Shown here piece by piece: positions 8,739 through 17,469 of a stretch of DNA of 21,589 nt. Made by a program: the position numbers and the translations under genes. Every line of letters begins with the position of its first letter. The stretch's first letter is position 1. The stretch comes from an uncultured Flavobacterium sp. (GTDB lineage: Bacteria; Bacteroidota; Bacteroidia; Flavobacteriales; Flavobacteriaceae). The notes below the pieces were generated by a model that was not told the origin of the DNA, did no database searches, and saw only the letters and a list, made by a program, of their open reading frames with translations. The stretch lies in assembly GCF_946220915.1 (NCBI RefSeq), contig NZ_CAMIHH010000054.1, positions 1 to 21,589 on the forward strand, in the 5' to 3' direction.

Positions 8739-9915
8739 CGCCTACCGGTTTTTTTAGCCTGCTTAAAAGCACATAACCTGCAACTCCCGCCAGCACCGAG
8801 GCGGCAAGTATGGCAAATTTTGCCTCATCCTGGTGGGCCGGGCTATCTTCAAACGACAGCAGCGCAATGAATATTGACATAGTAAAACCTATGCCGCCCA
8901 ACAGCCCAAGACCCAGCACGTGCCGCCAATGGGTACCTTCGGGCAATTCGCATATCTTTAGTTTTACTGAAAGGAACGACATCAGGAAAATACCGATAGG
9001 CTTCCCTAAAAATAAACCCAGGAGTATTCCAAGCCCCAAGCTTCCGGTTAGCCCCTGGAGCATGCCGCTTTCAAAAGTGATGTTTGTATTGGCCAGGGCG
9101 AAAATGGGCATGATCATGAAGTTGACCGGGCGGGTAAGAAAGTGCTCCAGCTTTTCCAGCGGTGACTCCTCGTCGGTTTCGTTAGTTGGCAGGGTAATCG
9201 CCGTAAGCACTCCTGCAATTGTAGCGTGAATGCCGGAATGGTGTATAAAATACCACATAGCTGCGCCCGGAAGCACATAGGCGAGGATGTTTTTTACGCC
9301 AAGCCTGTTGAGCATGACCTGGAATGCAAAAACAGCGCCTGCATAACCGAGATAGTCAAAGTGCAGTTCGGATGAATAAAATAGGGCAATGACCAGAATT
9401 GCCATCAGATCGTCTACAATGGCAAGCGCGGCAAGGAATATCTTGAGCCCTGTGGGTACTTTATTCCCCAACAGCGACAATATCCCCAAGGCAAAAGCAA
9501 TGTCGGTAGCCATGGGTATGCCCCAGCCTTTGGCGTATTCGGCGTTGCCGCCGTTAAAAAGTACATATATCGCCGCCGGCACGATAACCCCGCCAATGGC
9601 AGCGAGTACAGGCAGTGCGGCATGCCGCACGGATGACAGCTCACCTTCTACGACTTCCCTTTTTATCTCGAGCCCTACCAGCAGGAAAAAAAGGGCCATG
9701 AGCCCGTCATTTATCCATAGCAGTACAGGATAACGAAGGTGGATACCCCCAGTTTCAAACCCTATGGCCGTACTGAGCAGATCCGAAAACCATGCGGCAG
9801 CGCCGGTATTGGCAATGATGAGCGATATGGCCACGCTTAGCAGCAGCAATATGCCACCTGCTGAACTGGATTGGAAAAAATGAGAAAATACTTTAAGGTT
9901 GATACGTTTTGCCAT
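8728..9915 (-). CDS. nhaA: Na+/H+ antiporter NhaA
   Basis: This is a 395-residue inner-membrane antiporter that exchanges protons for cytoplasmic Na+, used for sodium and pH homeostasis. Diagnostic residues are the pair Asp168-Asp169 in LAIVDDLMAILVIALFY, corresponding to the ion-binding aspartates of the E. coli protein, and Asp138 in ATDIAFALGILSLLG. Other family signatures are FFLLVGLEIKRE (76-87) and GLGLLGGIGFTMSIFIALL near residue 340. About 12 membrane segments fit the length. A consensus promoter ends five bases upstream of the ATG. The gene is convergent with, and overlaps by 11 bases, the GH13 gene, so it is not part of that operon. The assignment is secure. Confidence 0.97.
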   Translation of the reverse strand: MAKRINLKVFSHFFQSSSAGGILLLLSVAISLIIANTGAAAWFSDLLSTAIGFETGGIHLRYPVLLWINDGLMALFFLLVGLEIKREVVEGELSSVRHAALPVLAAIGGVIVPAAIYVLFNGGNAEYAKGWGIPMATDIAFALGILSLLGNKVPTGLKIFLAALAIVDDLMAILVIALFYSSELHFDYLGYAGAVFAFQVMLNRLGVKNILAYVLPGAAMWYFIHHSGIHATIAGVLTAITLPTNETDEESPLEKLEHFLTRPVNFMIMPIFALANTNITFESGMLQGLTGSLGLGILLGLFLGKPIGIFLMSFLSVKLKICELPEGTHWRHVLGLGLLGGIGFTMSIFIALLSFEDSPAHQDEAKFAILAASVLAGVAGYVLLSRLKKPVGVNA

Positions 9916-9919
9916 TTTA

Positions 9920-9950
9920 CAAATTTACAATTCCCAGCCTTTTAAAACAA
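9920..9950 (-). promoter_or_regulatory. Bacteroidota-type promoter of nhaA
   Basis: Read on the minus strand, TTG (9950-9948) is followed after 20 bases by TAAATTTG (9927-9920), a perfect match to the Bacteroidota -7 consensus TAnnTTTG with accepted spacing to the -33 TTG. The -7 box ends only five bases before the nhaA ATG (9915-9913), so the transcript would start at or next to the start codon, giving a leaderless or nearly leaderless mRNA. The matches are seen; activity is inferred. Confidence 0.6.
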
Positions 9951-9982
9951 GAAAATCGGGCAGCCCATAACAACTGCCCGAT
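9951..9982 (-). terminator. Intrinsic terminator of the barrel/macroglobulin unit
   Basis: On the minus strand, ATCGGGCAG (9982-9974) pairs perfectly with CTGCCCGAT (9963-9955) around a 10-base loop and is followed by TTTC and then TTGTTTT. It lies 20 bases beyond the stop of the macroglobulin gene and directly before the nhaA -33 element, so it should insulate nhaA from read-through. Confidence 0.75.
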
Positions 9983-10002
9983 ATTCCGCACCCTCAAAAT
10001 GA

Positions 10003-13000
10003 TTATTCTGTGATTTCTACTTCGAGGCCATCGTTCCAGTTTTTATGTTCGTTATTGTAGTACAGGTAGGCAGATGAAGCAATGCCCTGGTAACGTCCCG
10101 GCACCTGTGCCTTAAGGTCGATGGTTATCTTCCTTGTTTCTTCCGGCCCCATTTGCCTGAAGTACAATACGAGTTCACTGCCAAATATCTCGTAATGGTC
10201 CACGACCCCTTTTTCAACAAGTTCCCTGAGCTGCCATGGCTCAGGCGACATCCCTCCGGGTATGCCGATGCGCACCAGCGGGTTATTCACTACAGCTACC
10301 GAAGTATTGGTAACTTCTGCATTGATACGTACGGTCCCGCTTATTTTTACTTTGCGGGCGCTAAGCGATGTTTTCAGCTGTAGCTGGCATTGCGCCGAAT
10401 TATCTGGCACATACCTCATGTAATCCACATAAAAAAGGTACGGCACAGTCCTTCCATTCCCGATTCCCACAGAAAAAGTATTTTTACCCTGGACGATTGC
10501 GCCCGTTGTGTTTACGGCTATATTACCCGACTCGTCAAATCCTGTACTGAGGGGCGAGCCGTTTACGCTGGCGCTTACCTCGGGCTGCCCCGGTACATGC
10601 TGTGCTATTTTGGAAAAAGCAGTTATGGCTTTTAGCCCCAGCGCTGTGGCCTGGGTCGAGCCAAACCCGCCCCTGTTCCTGCACGACTGTATGTGGTCCA
10701 GTACATTTAAAAGTTCCTGGGTAACCTTGCCTTCCTTCATGATGGCAAGGGCGTATAGTGACAGCCATTCTACGGTTTGGGATGTGCCGTAGCTGTATAC
10801 TACCGTTTGTTCTACCTTAACCCTTCCATAATCCTGCCCACCGGCAGCGGTACCGATCTGTCCCAAAAGCTTTTTATAGGATGCAGCATCGCCCCTGTTA
10901 TAAGCTGCCAAAGCCATGAGTGCCGAACGGTAGGCATCGCGGCTCATTATTGCTTCGGCCAGTGCCCTCTGGTATTCCTGATCAAAGCCTTTTTCGCCGG
11001 TTTCCGAGAGTACATAGACTATGTAAGCATTATTTACAACATCTTTTATTGACGAAAAGCCATACTTTCCCTCGTGCTGTTTAAAGCCGCCCCTGCCATC
11101 CCTGCGCGAAGTAAGCCATTTTACCGAACGCTTTACCAGGCTGGCATCGATATCTATGAACTCTTTCATTTCATGAAACTGGAGCAGCCCGTAAGCTGTG
11201 AGCGCCTCATGGCCCGGATTGCCGCCATACCACTCGAAACCGCCGCCTTTGGATTCGTAGTTCTTCAGTTTGTTATATCCATTCTTTAAATAGTCCAGCG
11301 CTTTTTTGCGAAACCCACCATCCATGCCGCCCCTGGCATCTAAAAGCTGCAATGCCATGATGTTGGGATAGTTGGACGATGACACCTGCTCAAAGCACCC
11401 CGATGGCTCGCGCAGCATCGATTCCAGTCCGCTGGACAGCTCATTGTAGGGATTTACCAGGAACCTGAGGCCTGATTTTATGCTGTTGCCCATCGGTTTG
11501 CTTACGTTAAAACTTCCCGAGGCGCTTTTTGTCCCCGAAAATGCCACGCTTACCGGGAAGCCTTTGCCATAAATATCCACAGGCTTTTCAATTACGGCAC
11601 TGTAGCTGCCTGCGCTAATTTTTACCTTTACCTGTAATGCACTGCCGGCCTTAACGGCTGTTACCTGAAAATACGCCGTACGTGCCTCGCCTGCCGCAAG
11701 CGAAATGCTTAGCTTCGCGGTGGATGCTTCAAAAGAGGGACTGCTTTCCAAAACAGCTTCTACCATTGTGGGGGTATTCGAATTGTTTTTCAGCCATAAG
11801 GGTATTTTTACCACATCTTCCTGACTGATGTACAGCGGCAGCTTCAGGTCTGATTGTAATGGCTCCATAACGCTGTACGATAACTTCGCCTGCCCCAGAT
11901 CGCCTTTGTGCGACGTACCTTCGGCCAATATGCTGAATGTGGTGGTATCGTCAGAATTATAATAGCTAAACTGTGCATGACCGTTTGCATCGGTTTGTAT
12001 GGTGGCATTCCAGTAAATACAGTTCCTGAAGTCGGTTTTTTGCGTTGTTTCGGTCGTGGCATACACGGGCATGTAGAACGATGCCGGCGTAGATAGCTTT
12101 TGGGCATTGTTGCGGGCAATGTTACTATAGGTGTAGTGATTGGTTTTGGCAAGCATGATGCCATTGCCTCCGCTGTATTTGCCGGTTTTTACAACAATGA
12201 CACCGTTGGCGCCCCGGCAGCCGTATATGGCGGTAGACCCGGCATCTTTGAGTATCGATACCGATTCGATGTCATTGGGCGACAGCATCCTGAAGGCATC
12301 GGCATTTAATGGCACGCCGTCAATGATAAATAGCGGCTCTACCTTGCCGGTGATTGAACCATAACCCCGCAGTACAACCGTACTGTTGGCACCCGGCTGC
12401 CCCGATCCCGTTGTTATGTTCAACCCCGGTACCTGCCCCTGTAGTGTTTGGAGGAAAGCGGCATTGGGCCTTCCTTCAATAGTCCCCGAAGTAATGGTTG
12501 TAACGGCAGCATTCGACATTTTCCGGCTTGTACTCCGGTAGGCCTCCACGACTACCTCCTCCAGAGCGCTGCTGTCCGATGTCATGGTAAGGGCTCCGGC
12601 CGCCTGCTGCATATTGGCAGCAATGCCTTCGGGCTTATCTAACGGTTTGATTTCCCTGCTTTCCAGGGCCGAGAGCTTAAGCGACCCTTTGCGCCCTGCT
12701 ACCTCAGCCAGGTGGGCTACCGAATTTTTGATGGTATACCTGTGGCTGCTCCTGCTTTCGGCCACCAGCCATGCCTCCCTTTCAAAATGGGTACGGGTGA
12801 ATTTAAAATAGCCTTCCTTGTTGCTGTAGGTTTCGTAGGCTTTGCCGGTGTCAGAAAACAGGTAAACCTTAAGTGCGGCCGGCCGGTTCTTCCTGTCCAG
12901 CACGAATCCTTCGACATCCGAGCTTTTCTCGGGCATTGCAGCAGTTTGCTTTCCGTCAAAAGCATTTAGCTCATCCTGTGCATAACGCCTCCATCCGTGC

Positions 13001-14541
13001 GTATTTATAAGCAGGTCCAGCGCTGCAATCCTTTTTTCCGGCGGTTCTTTTTCGTCAAAATAAAAACGCGGCTCGTGGATGTTTTCCTTCAGCTCATGGC
13101 CAAAAAACATCCAGGTAAGCATGTTGTGCTGTTTGTCGTCTATATAACTGAGTATCTTTTCATCTACGACCGATACAGAGACCCCCGATGCAATGGGTTT
13201 GCCATCCTTGCCTTTTGTAATTACAGATACGTTCACTTTTTCCCTGGGGAGGTATTGCTCCTTATCGGTTTTCAATTCTATCGCAAGCCCGTCATTGTAG
13301 TTTAGGAATACCAGCCTTTCGGCCACAACCTGGTTATCGGCAGCCAAAGATATCGCATACAATCCCATGGGCAGGGTGTTGCGTTTTAAAAAAAATGAAT
13401 TGTTGCCTTCCTTTACCTCTAAGTCCCGTGATTCATGCACTTTCCCGGCATTTCGTAAGGCAATTGTTACCAATTTCTGCGCCGGGGACAGGATGTTTAG
13501 CATGAAGCCTTCAGGCTGTTCCTCAACCACAAGGGAATATCCCTTTGATAGGGCTGCCGGGAGTGCGTAGGTTTTTTTGGCTTCGAACGGGGATGTGATC
13601 ACGGCTGCATAGGCCTGTCCTTTACCTGGTGTAAAGGCAAATTTGCCCATGCCATCGTAAAAGCTGGAAAACTCTGCCACCCTGTTGCCTTCCCGGTCAA
13701 GGATATGGCCCGAAACATCCAGCGGCTTTCCAAACTCATTTTTCGCTATGAAAAATACATTCGATGGTTGCCCGGCAATGTAATTGCCGCCTTCGGGCAG
13801 GAATTGCAGGTCGGCAAAATCGAGGCTGATGGGGATGGCGCGGATAACCGATTCATTAATACCATCATACTGCACCCGCACATTTACAATGCCATCGTTA
13901 GCCTGCAGCGTTTCAGGCAGGCTAAATTTTACCACAGCCTTTCCATCTGCACCGGTGGTGCCTGTAAGCGTGCCCATGTTTTTGCCTTCCACAAAAACAT
14001 CGTATTCAAACTTATGGTTTGCCAAAGGCTTGTTATCATTGCTTTTCAGCGAAAAATCGGCTTCACAGGCCTCGCCCGGCCCATAGCCCTTCCTCCTGAA
14101 GTCGAGAGTCATCAGCATCCGGTTGGCCGACGCCTTCTGTACAAAAAAGCTCTTTTCAAAAGCGGGTTCGCCCAGCTGCTCCTGTAGCCGGGTATATGCT
14201 TTTAGCCGGTACATTCCGCCCGGGTGGGCGGCAGTCAGGGTAAACGATCCCGCTGCCCCTCCCAGTACCACCCTGTAGCATTGGGTATCGAGCTTTTTAC
14301 CGGCGCTGTCATAAATCTCCACATATGCATAATCGCTCTGCATGGTTGGACTGTTATCGGCATTGGTAACATACAGTTTGTAAAATACGGTTTCTTCGGG
14401 CAGGTACAGCACATTGTTCAGGTGGGCATATGCTTTTTCCGACTGGATATGCTTATAAAATGATTTGCCAACAGCGGCGTTTTCCTGGCCCGATGCCAGG
14501 CTGGCTATTAAAATGAATAATAACATTGCTATGTTTTTCAT
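10003..14541 (-). CDS. Alpha-2-macroglobulin-like thioester protein with an embedded SusC-type TonB plug domain
   Basis: This is a 1512-residue exported protein with a signal peptide at ~1-18 (ending LASGQ) and no lipobox Cys. Domains in order: macroglobulin-type beta domains from ~30 (MG2-like, with LQFLPEGGNYIAGQ at 246-259); an A2M/MG segment ~415-525 ending LDLLINTHGWRRY (508-520); a carboxypeptidase-regulatory-like domain ~540-600; a TonB-box-like LEEVVVEAY (660-668); a complete SusC-type plug ~660-790 (LQGQVPGLNI, VVLRGYGSI, PLFIIDGVPL, NDIESVSILKDAGSTAIYG, GANGVIVVKTG); an A2M domain ~835-1000; and an alpha-helical thioester domain ~1035-1310 with the motif Cys1049-Phe-Glu-Gln1052. It ends in a beta domain to 1512. 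Macroglobulins trap proteases or attach covalently to targets through the thioester. The gene lies 11 bases after a SusC-like barrel gene lacking a plug. The domains are visible; the plug's role in trans is inferred. Confidence 0.9.
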   Translation of the reverse strand: MKNIAMLLFILIASLASGQENAAVGKSFYKHIQSEKAYAHLNNVLYLPEETVFYKLYVTNADNSPTMQSDYAYVEIYDSAGKKLDTQCYRVVLGGAAGSFTLTAAHPGGMYRLKAYTRLQEQLGEPAFEKSFFVQKASANRMLMTLDFRRKGYGPGEACEADFSLKSNDNKPLANHKFEYDVFVEGKNMGTLTGTTGADGKAVVKFSLPETLQANDGIVNVRVQYDGINESVIRAIPISLDFADLQFLPEGGNYIAGQPSNVFFIAKNEFGKPLDVSGHILDREGNRVAEFSSFYDGMGKFAFTPGKGQAYAAVITSPFEAKKTYALPAALSKGYSLVVEEQPEGFMLNILSPAQKLVTIALRNAGKVHESRDLEVKEGNNSFFLKRNTLPMGLYAISLAADNQVVAERLVFLNYNDGLAIELKTDKEQYLPREKVNVSVITKGKDGKPIASGVSVSVVDEKILSYIDDKQHNMLTWMFFGHELKENIHEPRFYFDEKEPPEKRIAALDLLINTHGWRRYAQDELNAFDGKQTAAMPEKSSDVEGFVLDRKNRPAALKVYLFSDTGKAYETYSNKEGYFKFTRTHFEREAWLVAESRSSHRYTIKNSVAHLAEVAGRKGSLKLSALESREIKPLDKPEGIAANMQQAAGALTMTSDSSALEEVVVEAYRSTSRKMSNAAVTTITSGTIEGRPNAAFLQTLQGQVPGLNITTGSGQPGANSTVVLRGYGSITGKVEPLFIIDGVPLNADAFRMLSPNDIESVSILKDAGSTAIYGCRGANGVIVVKTGKYSGGNGIMLAKTNHYTYSNIARNNAQKLSTPASFYMPVYATTETTQKTDFRNCIYWNATIQTDANGHAQFSYYNSDDTTTFSILAEGTSHKGDLGQAKLSYSVMEPLQSDLKLPLYISQEDVVKIPLWLKNNSNTPTMVEAVLESSPSFEASTAKLSISLAAGEARTAYFQVTAVKAGSALQVKVKISAGSYSAVIEKPVDIYGKGFPVSVAFSGTKSASGSFNVSKPMGNSIKSGLRFLVNPYNELSSGLESMLREPSGCFEQVSSSNYPNIMALQLLDARGGMDGGFRKKALDYLKNGYNKLKNYESKGGGFEWYGGNPGHEALTAYGLLQFHEMKEFIDIDASLVKRSVKWLTSRRDGRGGFKQHEGKYGFSSIKDVVNNAYIVYVLSETGEKGFDQEYQRALAEAIMSRDAYRSALMALAAYNRGDAASYKKLLGQIGTAAGGQDYGRVKVEQTVVYSYGTSQTVEWLSLYALAIMKEGKVTQELLNVLDHIQSCRNRGGFGSTQATALGLKAITAFSKIAQHVPGQPEVSASVNGSPLSTGFDESGNIAVNTTGAIVQGKNTFSVGIGNGRTVPYLFYVDYMRYVPDNSAQCQLQLKTSLSARKVKISGTVRINAEVTNTSVAVVNNPLVRIGIPGGMSPEPWQLRELVEKGVVDHYEIFGSELVLYFRQMGPEETRKITIDLKAQVPGRYQGIASSAYLYYNNEHKNWNDGLEVEITE
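11386..11397 (-). other. Thioester motif Cys-Phe-Glu-Gln of the macroglobulin
   Basis: Codons TGC TTT GAG CAG (minus strand) encode Cys1049-Phe-Glu-Gln1052 in the context EPSGCFEQVSSSNYP. In complement and alpha-2-macroglobulin families CxEQ forms an internal thioester between the Cys and Gln side chains, used to attach covalently to a target after proteolytic activation. Both bond-forming residues are kept, so the protein can be expected to be thioester-active; many bacterial relatives have lost them. Confidence 0.8.
12172..12564 (-). other. SusC-type plug domain segment inside the macroglobulin gene
   Basis: This segment encodes residues ~660-790 of the macroglobulin. It reads like the region between the TonB box and barrel of a normal SusC protein: LEEVVVEAY, then QGQVPGLNITTGSGQPGA, VVLRGYGSI, FIIDGVPL, LSPNDIESVSILKDAG and GANGVIVVKTG. 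No barrel follows it in the same protein; instead the chain continues into the A2M domain. Cys775 (IYGCRGANG) stands where SusC plugs usually have Ser. Confidence 0.9.
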
Positions 14542-14552
14542 GTTTTCAGGTA

Positions 14553-17306
14553 TTAAAATTTAACGGCTACAGAAAGTCCGTACATCCTTTGCAGGGGTGC
14601 GTTGAAATAGTCTAGTCCAGAGGTATCCGGCGAATTGAAAAGCGTGTTATTGGCAAATGCGGCACCGGTTTCGGATAGTATGAATGCATTGTTGACAAAT
14701 GCCGATATTGCAAGCCCTATGGAGTTTTTGTTATGCTTTATCCGGCGACTATAACCTATAGTAACGTTATGCAGCCTGAAAAAACCGGCATCTTTTATAG
14801 CGCTTTCGGCCACACCGCCAACACCGTAACGCACCCAACGGTTTTGCTCAACTGGCAACGAAGGGCCGTAAAAGCTTACCGGTTGCGTATTGGGCTGGCC
14901 GCTTTGCGTAACGCCTTTAAACACGTACCCGGTGATGTCGCGCTGCCGTGCCGTAGCCTGCGATACGCCATAATAATCGAGTGTTTGCGAAGTGCCGTCC
15001 CACAGGTCGCCGCCCCTGCTCCAGTCGAACCCCACGCTTAGGTAAAAATCTTTATAACTGGCCCGGGAGCCAAAACCCAGCACAAAATCGGGGTTGGGGT
15101 CGCCTATGATTGCAGGCGATGCAGCCATGAGCGGGAAACCATCGGACCCTATAATCTTATTCCCATTATCATCCCTTTGGTACGCGCTCCCCATAATGGC
15201 TCCCACCGGCTGGCCCACAATATAATTTTTGCCCACATCGGCAAATCCGGCAAACGGAATGCGCCGCCTGCCCCCCGAGAGCCCGGTTACCTCATTTTCA
15301 TACATTGTAAAATTCAGGTCGTGCGAAAAACGTACCTTATGATCGCCGCCATATTTCGGATGGTCGAACGAAGCCGAAAACTCTAGCCCTTTTTGCTCAT
15401 AGTCTACTGCCGGGAGCCAGGAAAATGCACCACCATTATTTACAGGCGCATACATATCGGCCACCTTCTTTTGGTAAATCTCCAGGTTCATTTGCACTGG
15501 GCGGCTATAGCTCATTCCTACCGTGTATACCTTTTCGCGGGTAGTGGTGGCTGCATTTGGCGTAAAAAGTTCCTGGTGGTTGCGCATCTGCTTAAAATTG
15601 GCCAGGGTATATGCGAGGCTGTTAAAATACAGGTTGTTGTTCTGGAGGCCCGGCTCGTACTGGCGGGCAACGGCGCTTCCGTATACATTCACGTTGGATA
15701 TAAAATCGTTCCACCTGAACCCTGCTGATACGCCTCCGTAGGCCGCATTGCTGTAGGTGGAAGAGAAAACCCCATCGACAGCGGCATCTATTTCAAGCAT
15801 GTCATCATAGCCCACAATTTCCCTGAATTCATGCATTGCATTCAGGTTTACGGCGGCCTCTGCCCTATCCTGCGTTTTTAACAGGGCATATTGGCTCCCG
15901 GCTGCTCCCGGATATCCATCAGCGCCATCAAATCCTAACCCGTATTGACGGCTGAAATCCCTCTGCTGGTACTGTACATTGAGCCTTGCCCCAAAACGCG
16001 AATCCTCATAATTCCTGTATTCAAAACTGTTTTCGACAGAAAAAAGGCTGTACTTCTCCCTCCTGTCAGCGTAGTCCGGTGTAGCTGCCTGTGCGGCAAA
16101 AGGAATATTGCCCCCGGTGCTGTGCCTGTCGGAATACTGGGAAAGCAGCGTTGCGGTATTGCGTATGCGTTTGCGGCTGTATACATCGGACAGCGAAATG
16201 GACAGCGATGTGTTTTCAGTTTCATCATGGTTATTGCAGAGGAGGTAATAAGGGTTGTTTTCCCACTGGCTGAAACTGCGGGGCAGGCCATTTGGCAATG
16301 TTGTAGCTGCCCGGTTATCAAAATGTGCCGGGGTAACAGCATTGGCAAATATGGCCTTGTTATGGATGAAATTTTCATTGCTAAGCATGTCTTCAAAACG
16401 GTTGAAATTAAATTTACCACTCAGGATATGGTTTTCATGGCTCGTGCTATAGGATAATGTAGCTGCGAGGTCATTGTTTTTTACTTCAGGCAAATTACCC
16501 AGCGCATTGCGGTAGGTTAGCCCCAGCTTAAGTTCGCCATGCCGTTCCATATCGAGCCTGGCAGTAAGCGACGTTTTGTTTTCGAGCGAGGTGCGGAAAA
16601 AACGGTTTGCCCCAAATACCGCAACGGGAGCACCTGCACCCTGGCGTATATCGCCACCGGGATACCAGGGGGTTGCATTTCCGGTATTGTACAGTGTGCT
16701 GATCCCCGGTCCCCAGCTAAAAGACTCGCCGGTTTCGGGACCCCGGTATGCTATTGTACCATCAATGCTCCTGCCCTGTGCAAAACGGTTTTGGAAACTA
16801 CGCCCGCGCATGGGCACGCCAGCAATGAACTCAGTGTATAGCTCCAGGTACAGCCGGGGCTGGTTGTAGCCGGTTTCAAATTTATAGACGTTGTTTTTAT
16901 CTTTTCTAATTTGAATCAGGTTGTGTAGAAAACCGCCACCGTAATATAACGCGATGGTGCCCGACGGTTCTGAAGGCTTAAGGGTATCGCCCTCCAGCCT
17001 GACACTGTTGGCAAAATCATTGCTCAAAACAGGCTGTACTGCCTGGCTGCCTGCGGGAGCGCCTGTGCCGCCTGTGATTTTTATGTATTGGGTGCTCATT
17101 CCCAAATAGGTAATTTCAAGCTCCTGGCCTACGCTGGCCTGTATGGTATAGTTGCCGTCAAAATCTGCCTGGGTGCAGGTAGCGGTTCCCTTCACACAAA
17201 TACTGGCCCCGGGTATGGGCATCCCGCTATCGTCCGTCAGTGTACCCGAATAGGTTATTAACTGGCTATAACCTGAAAAAAAGAAGAAAAGTAATAGATA
17301 TCTCAT
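14553..17306 (-). CDS. SusC-like outer-membrane beta-barrel lacking a plug domain
   Basis: This 917-residue protein has a short signal peptide (MRYLLLFFFFSGYS, mature N-terminus probably Gln15) and a carboxypeptidase-regulatory-like domain at ~19-78 (GTLTDDSGMPIPGASICVKG, then DFDGNYTIQASVGQELEITYLGM), as at the start of SusC proteins. A low-complexity linker follows at ~79-140. From ~141 the sequence is SusC-type barrel (ELYTEFIAGVPMRGRSFQNR, FSWGPGISTLYN, AIIGDPNPDFVLGFG, FFRLHNVTIGYS), ending with the Phe typical of outer-membrane barrels. Missing are the TonB box, the VIDG-P motif, the KD-A-YG segment and NGVI, that is, the whole plug. The protein is ~110-130 residues shorter than an average SusC, which fits that loss. 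The next gene, 11 bases downstream, encodes exactly such a plug inside a macroglobulin. Neither frame shows breaks, so this is an organised split rather than decay. Confidence 0.88.
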   Translation of the reverse strand: MRYLLLFFFFSGYSQLITYSGTLTDDSGMPIPGASICVKGTATCTQADFDGNYTIQASVGQELEITYLGMSTQYIKITGGTGAPAGSQAVQPVLSNDFANSVRLEGDTLKPSEPSGTIALYYGGGFLHNLIQIRKDKNNVYKFETGYNQPRLYLELYTEFIAGVPMRGRSFQNRFAQGRSIDGTIAYRGPETGESFSWGPGISTLYNTGNATPWYPGGDIRQGAGAPVAVFGANRFFRTSLENKTSLTARLDMERHGELKLGLTYRNALGNLPEVKNNDLAATLSYSTSHENHILSGKFNFNRFEDMLSNENFIHNKAIFANAVTPAHFDNRAATTLPNGLPRSFSQWENNPYYLLCNNHDETENTSLSISLSDVYSRKRIRNTATLLSQYSDRHSTGGNIPFAAQAATPDYADRREKYSLFSVENSFEYRNYEDSRFGARLNVQYQQRDFSRQYGLGFDGADGYPGAAGSQYALLKTQDRAEAAVNLNAMHEFREIVGYDDMLEIDAAVDGVFSSTYSNAAYGGVSAGFRWNDFISNVNVYGSAVARQYEPGLQNNNLYFNSLAYTLANFKQMRNHQELFTPNAATTTREKVYTVGMSYSRPVQMNLEIYQKKVADMYAPVNNGGAFSWLPAVDYEQKGLEFSASFDHPKYGGDHKVRFSHDLNFTMYENEVTGLSGGRRRIPFAGFADVGKNYIVGQPVGAIMGSAYQRDDNGNKIIGSDGFPLMAASPAIIGDPNPDFVLGFGSRASYKDFYLSVGFDWSRGGDLWDGTSQTLDYYGVSQATARQRDITGYVFKGVTQSGQPNTQPVSFYGPSLPVEQNRWVRYGVGGVAESAIKDAGFFRLHNVTIGYSRRIKHNKNSIGLAISAFVNNAFILSETGAAFANNTLFNSPDTSGLDYFNAPLQRMYGLSVAVKF

Positions 17307-17469
17307 AAGGCTGGCTTTTTAATAAAAGAGCAGCTTAACGCGTGAAAGGTTGGAAAGGGTGACCAAAAAAAAAGTTAATGTTAAAAACAAAAAAACGGCA
17401 GCCGGGATTGTTGTGGCGTTTTCTGTTATTTTGCATGCTTCAAAAACACTTTTTAATCCGGCAGGCACT

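Noticed and set aside
15935..16457. Open frames of 160-170 codons on both strands within the barrel gene
   Set aside because: The continuous 917-codon barrel frame explains the region; the others have no family features.
14553..17306. The plugless barrel as a decaying pseudogene
   Set aside because: No frameshift or stop, the signal peptide and terminal Phe are intact, and the missing plug is present in the adjacent co-oriented gene; the region between the N-terminal domain and barrel is a smooth linker.
17350..17469. Extended N-terminus of the DUF1508 protein from TTG 17350
   Set aside because: The 40 extra residues are Lys-rich low complexity and lie in the divergent promoter region; the domain begins at the ATG at 17470.
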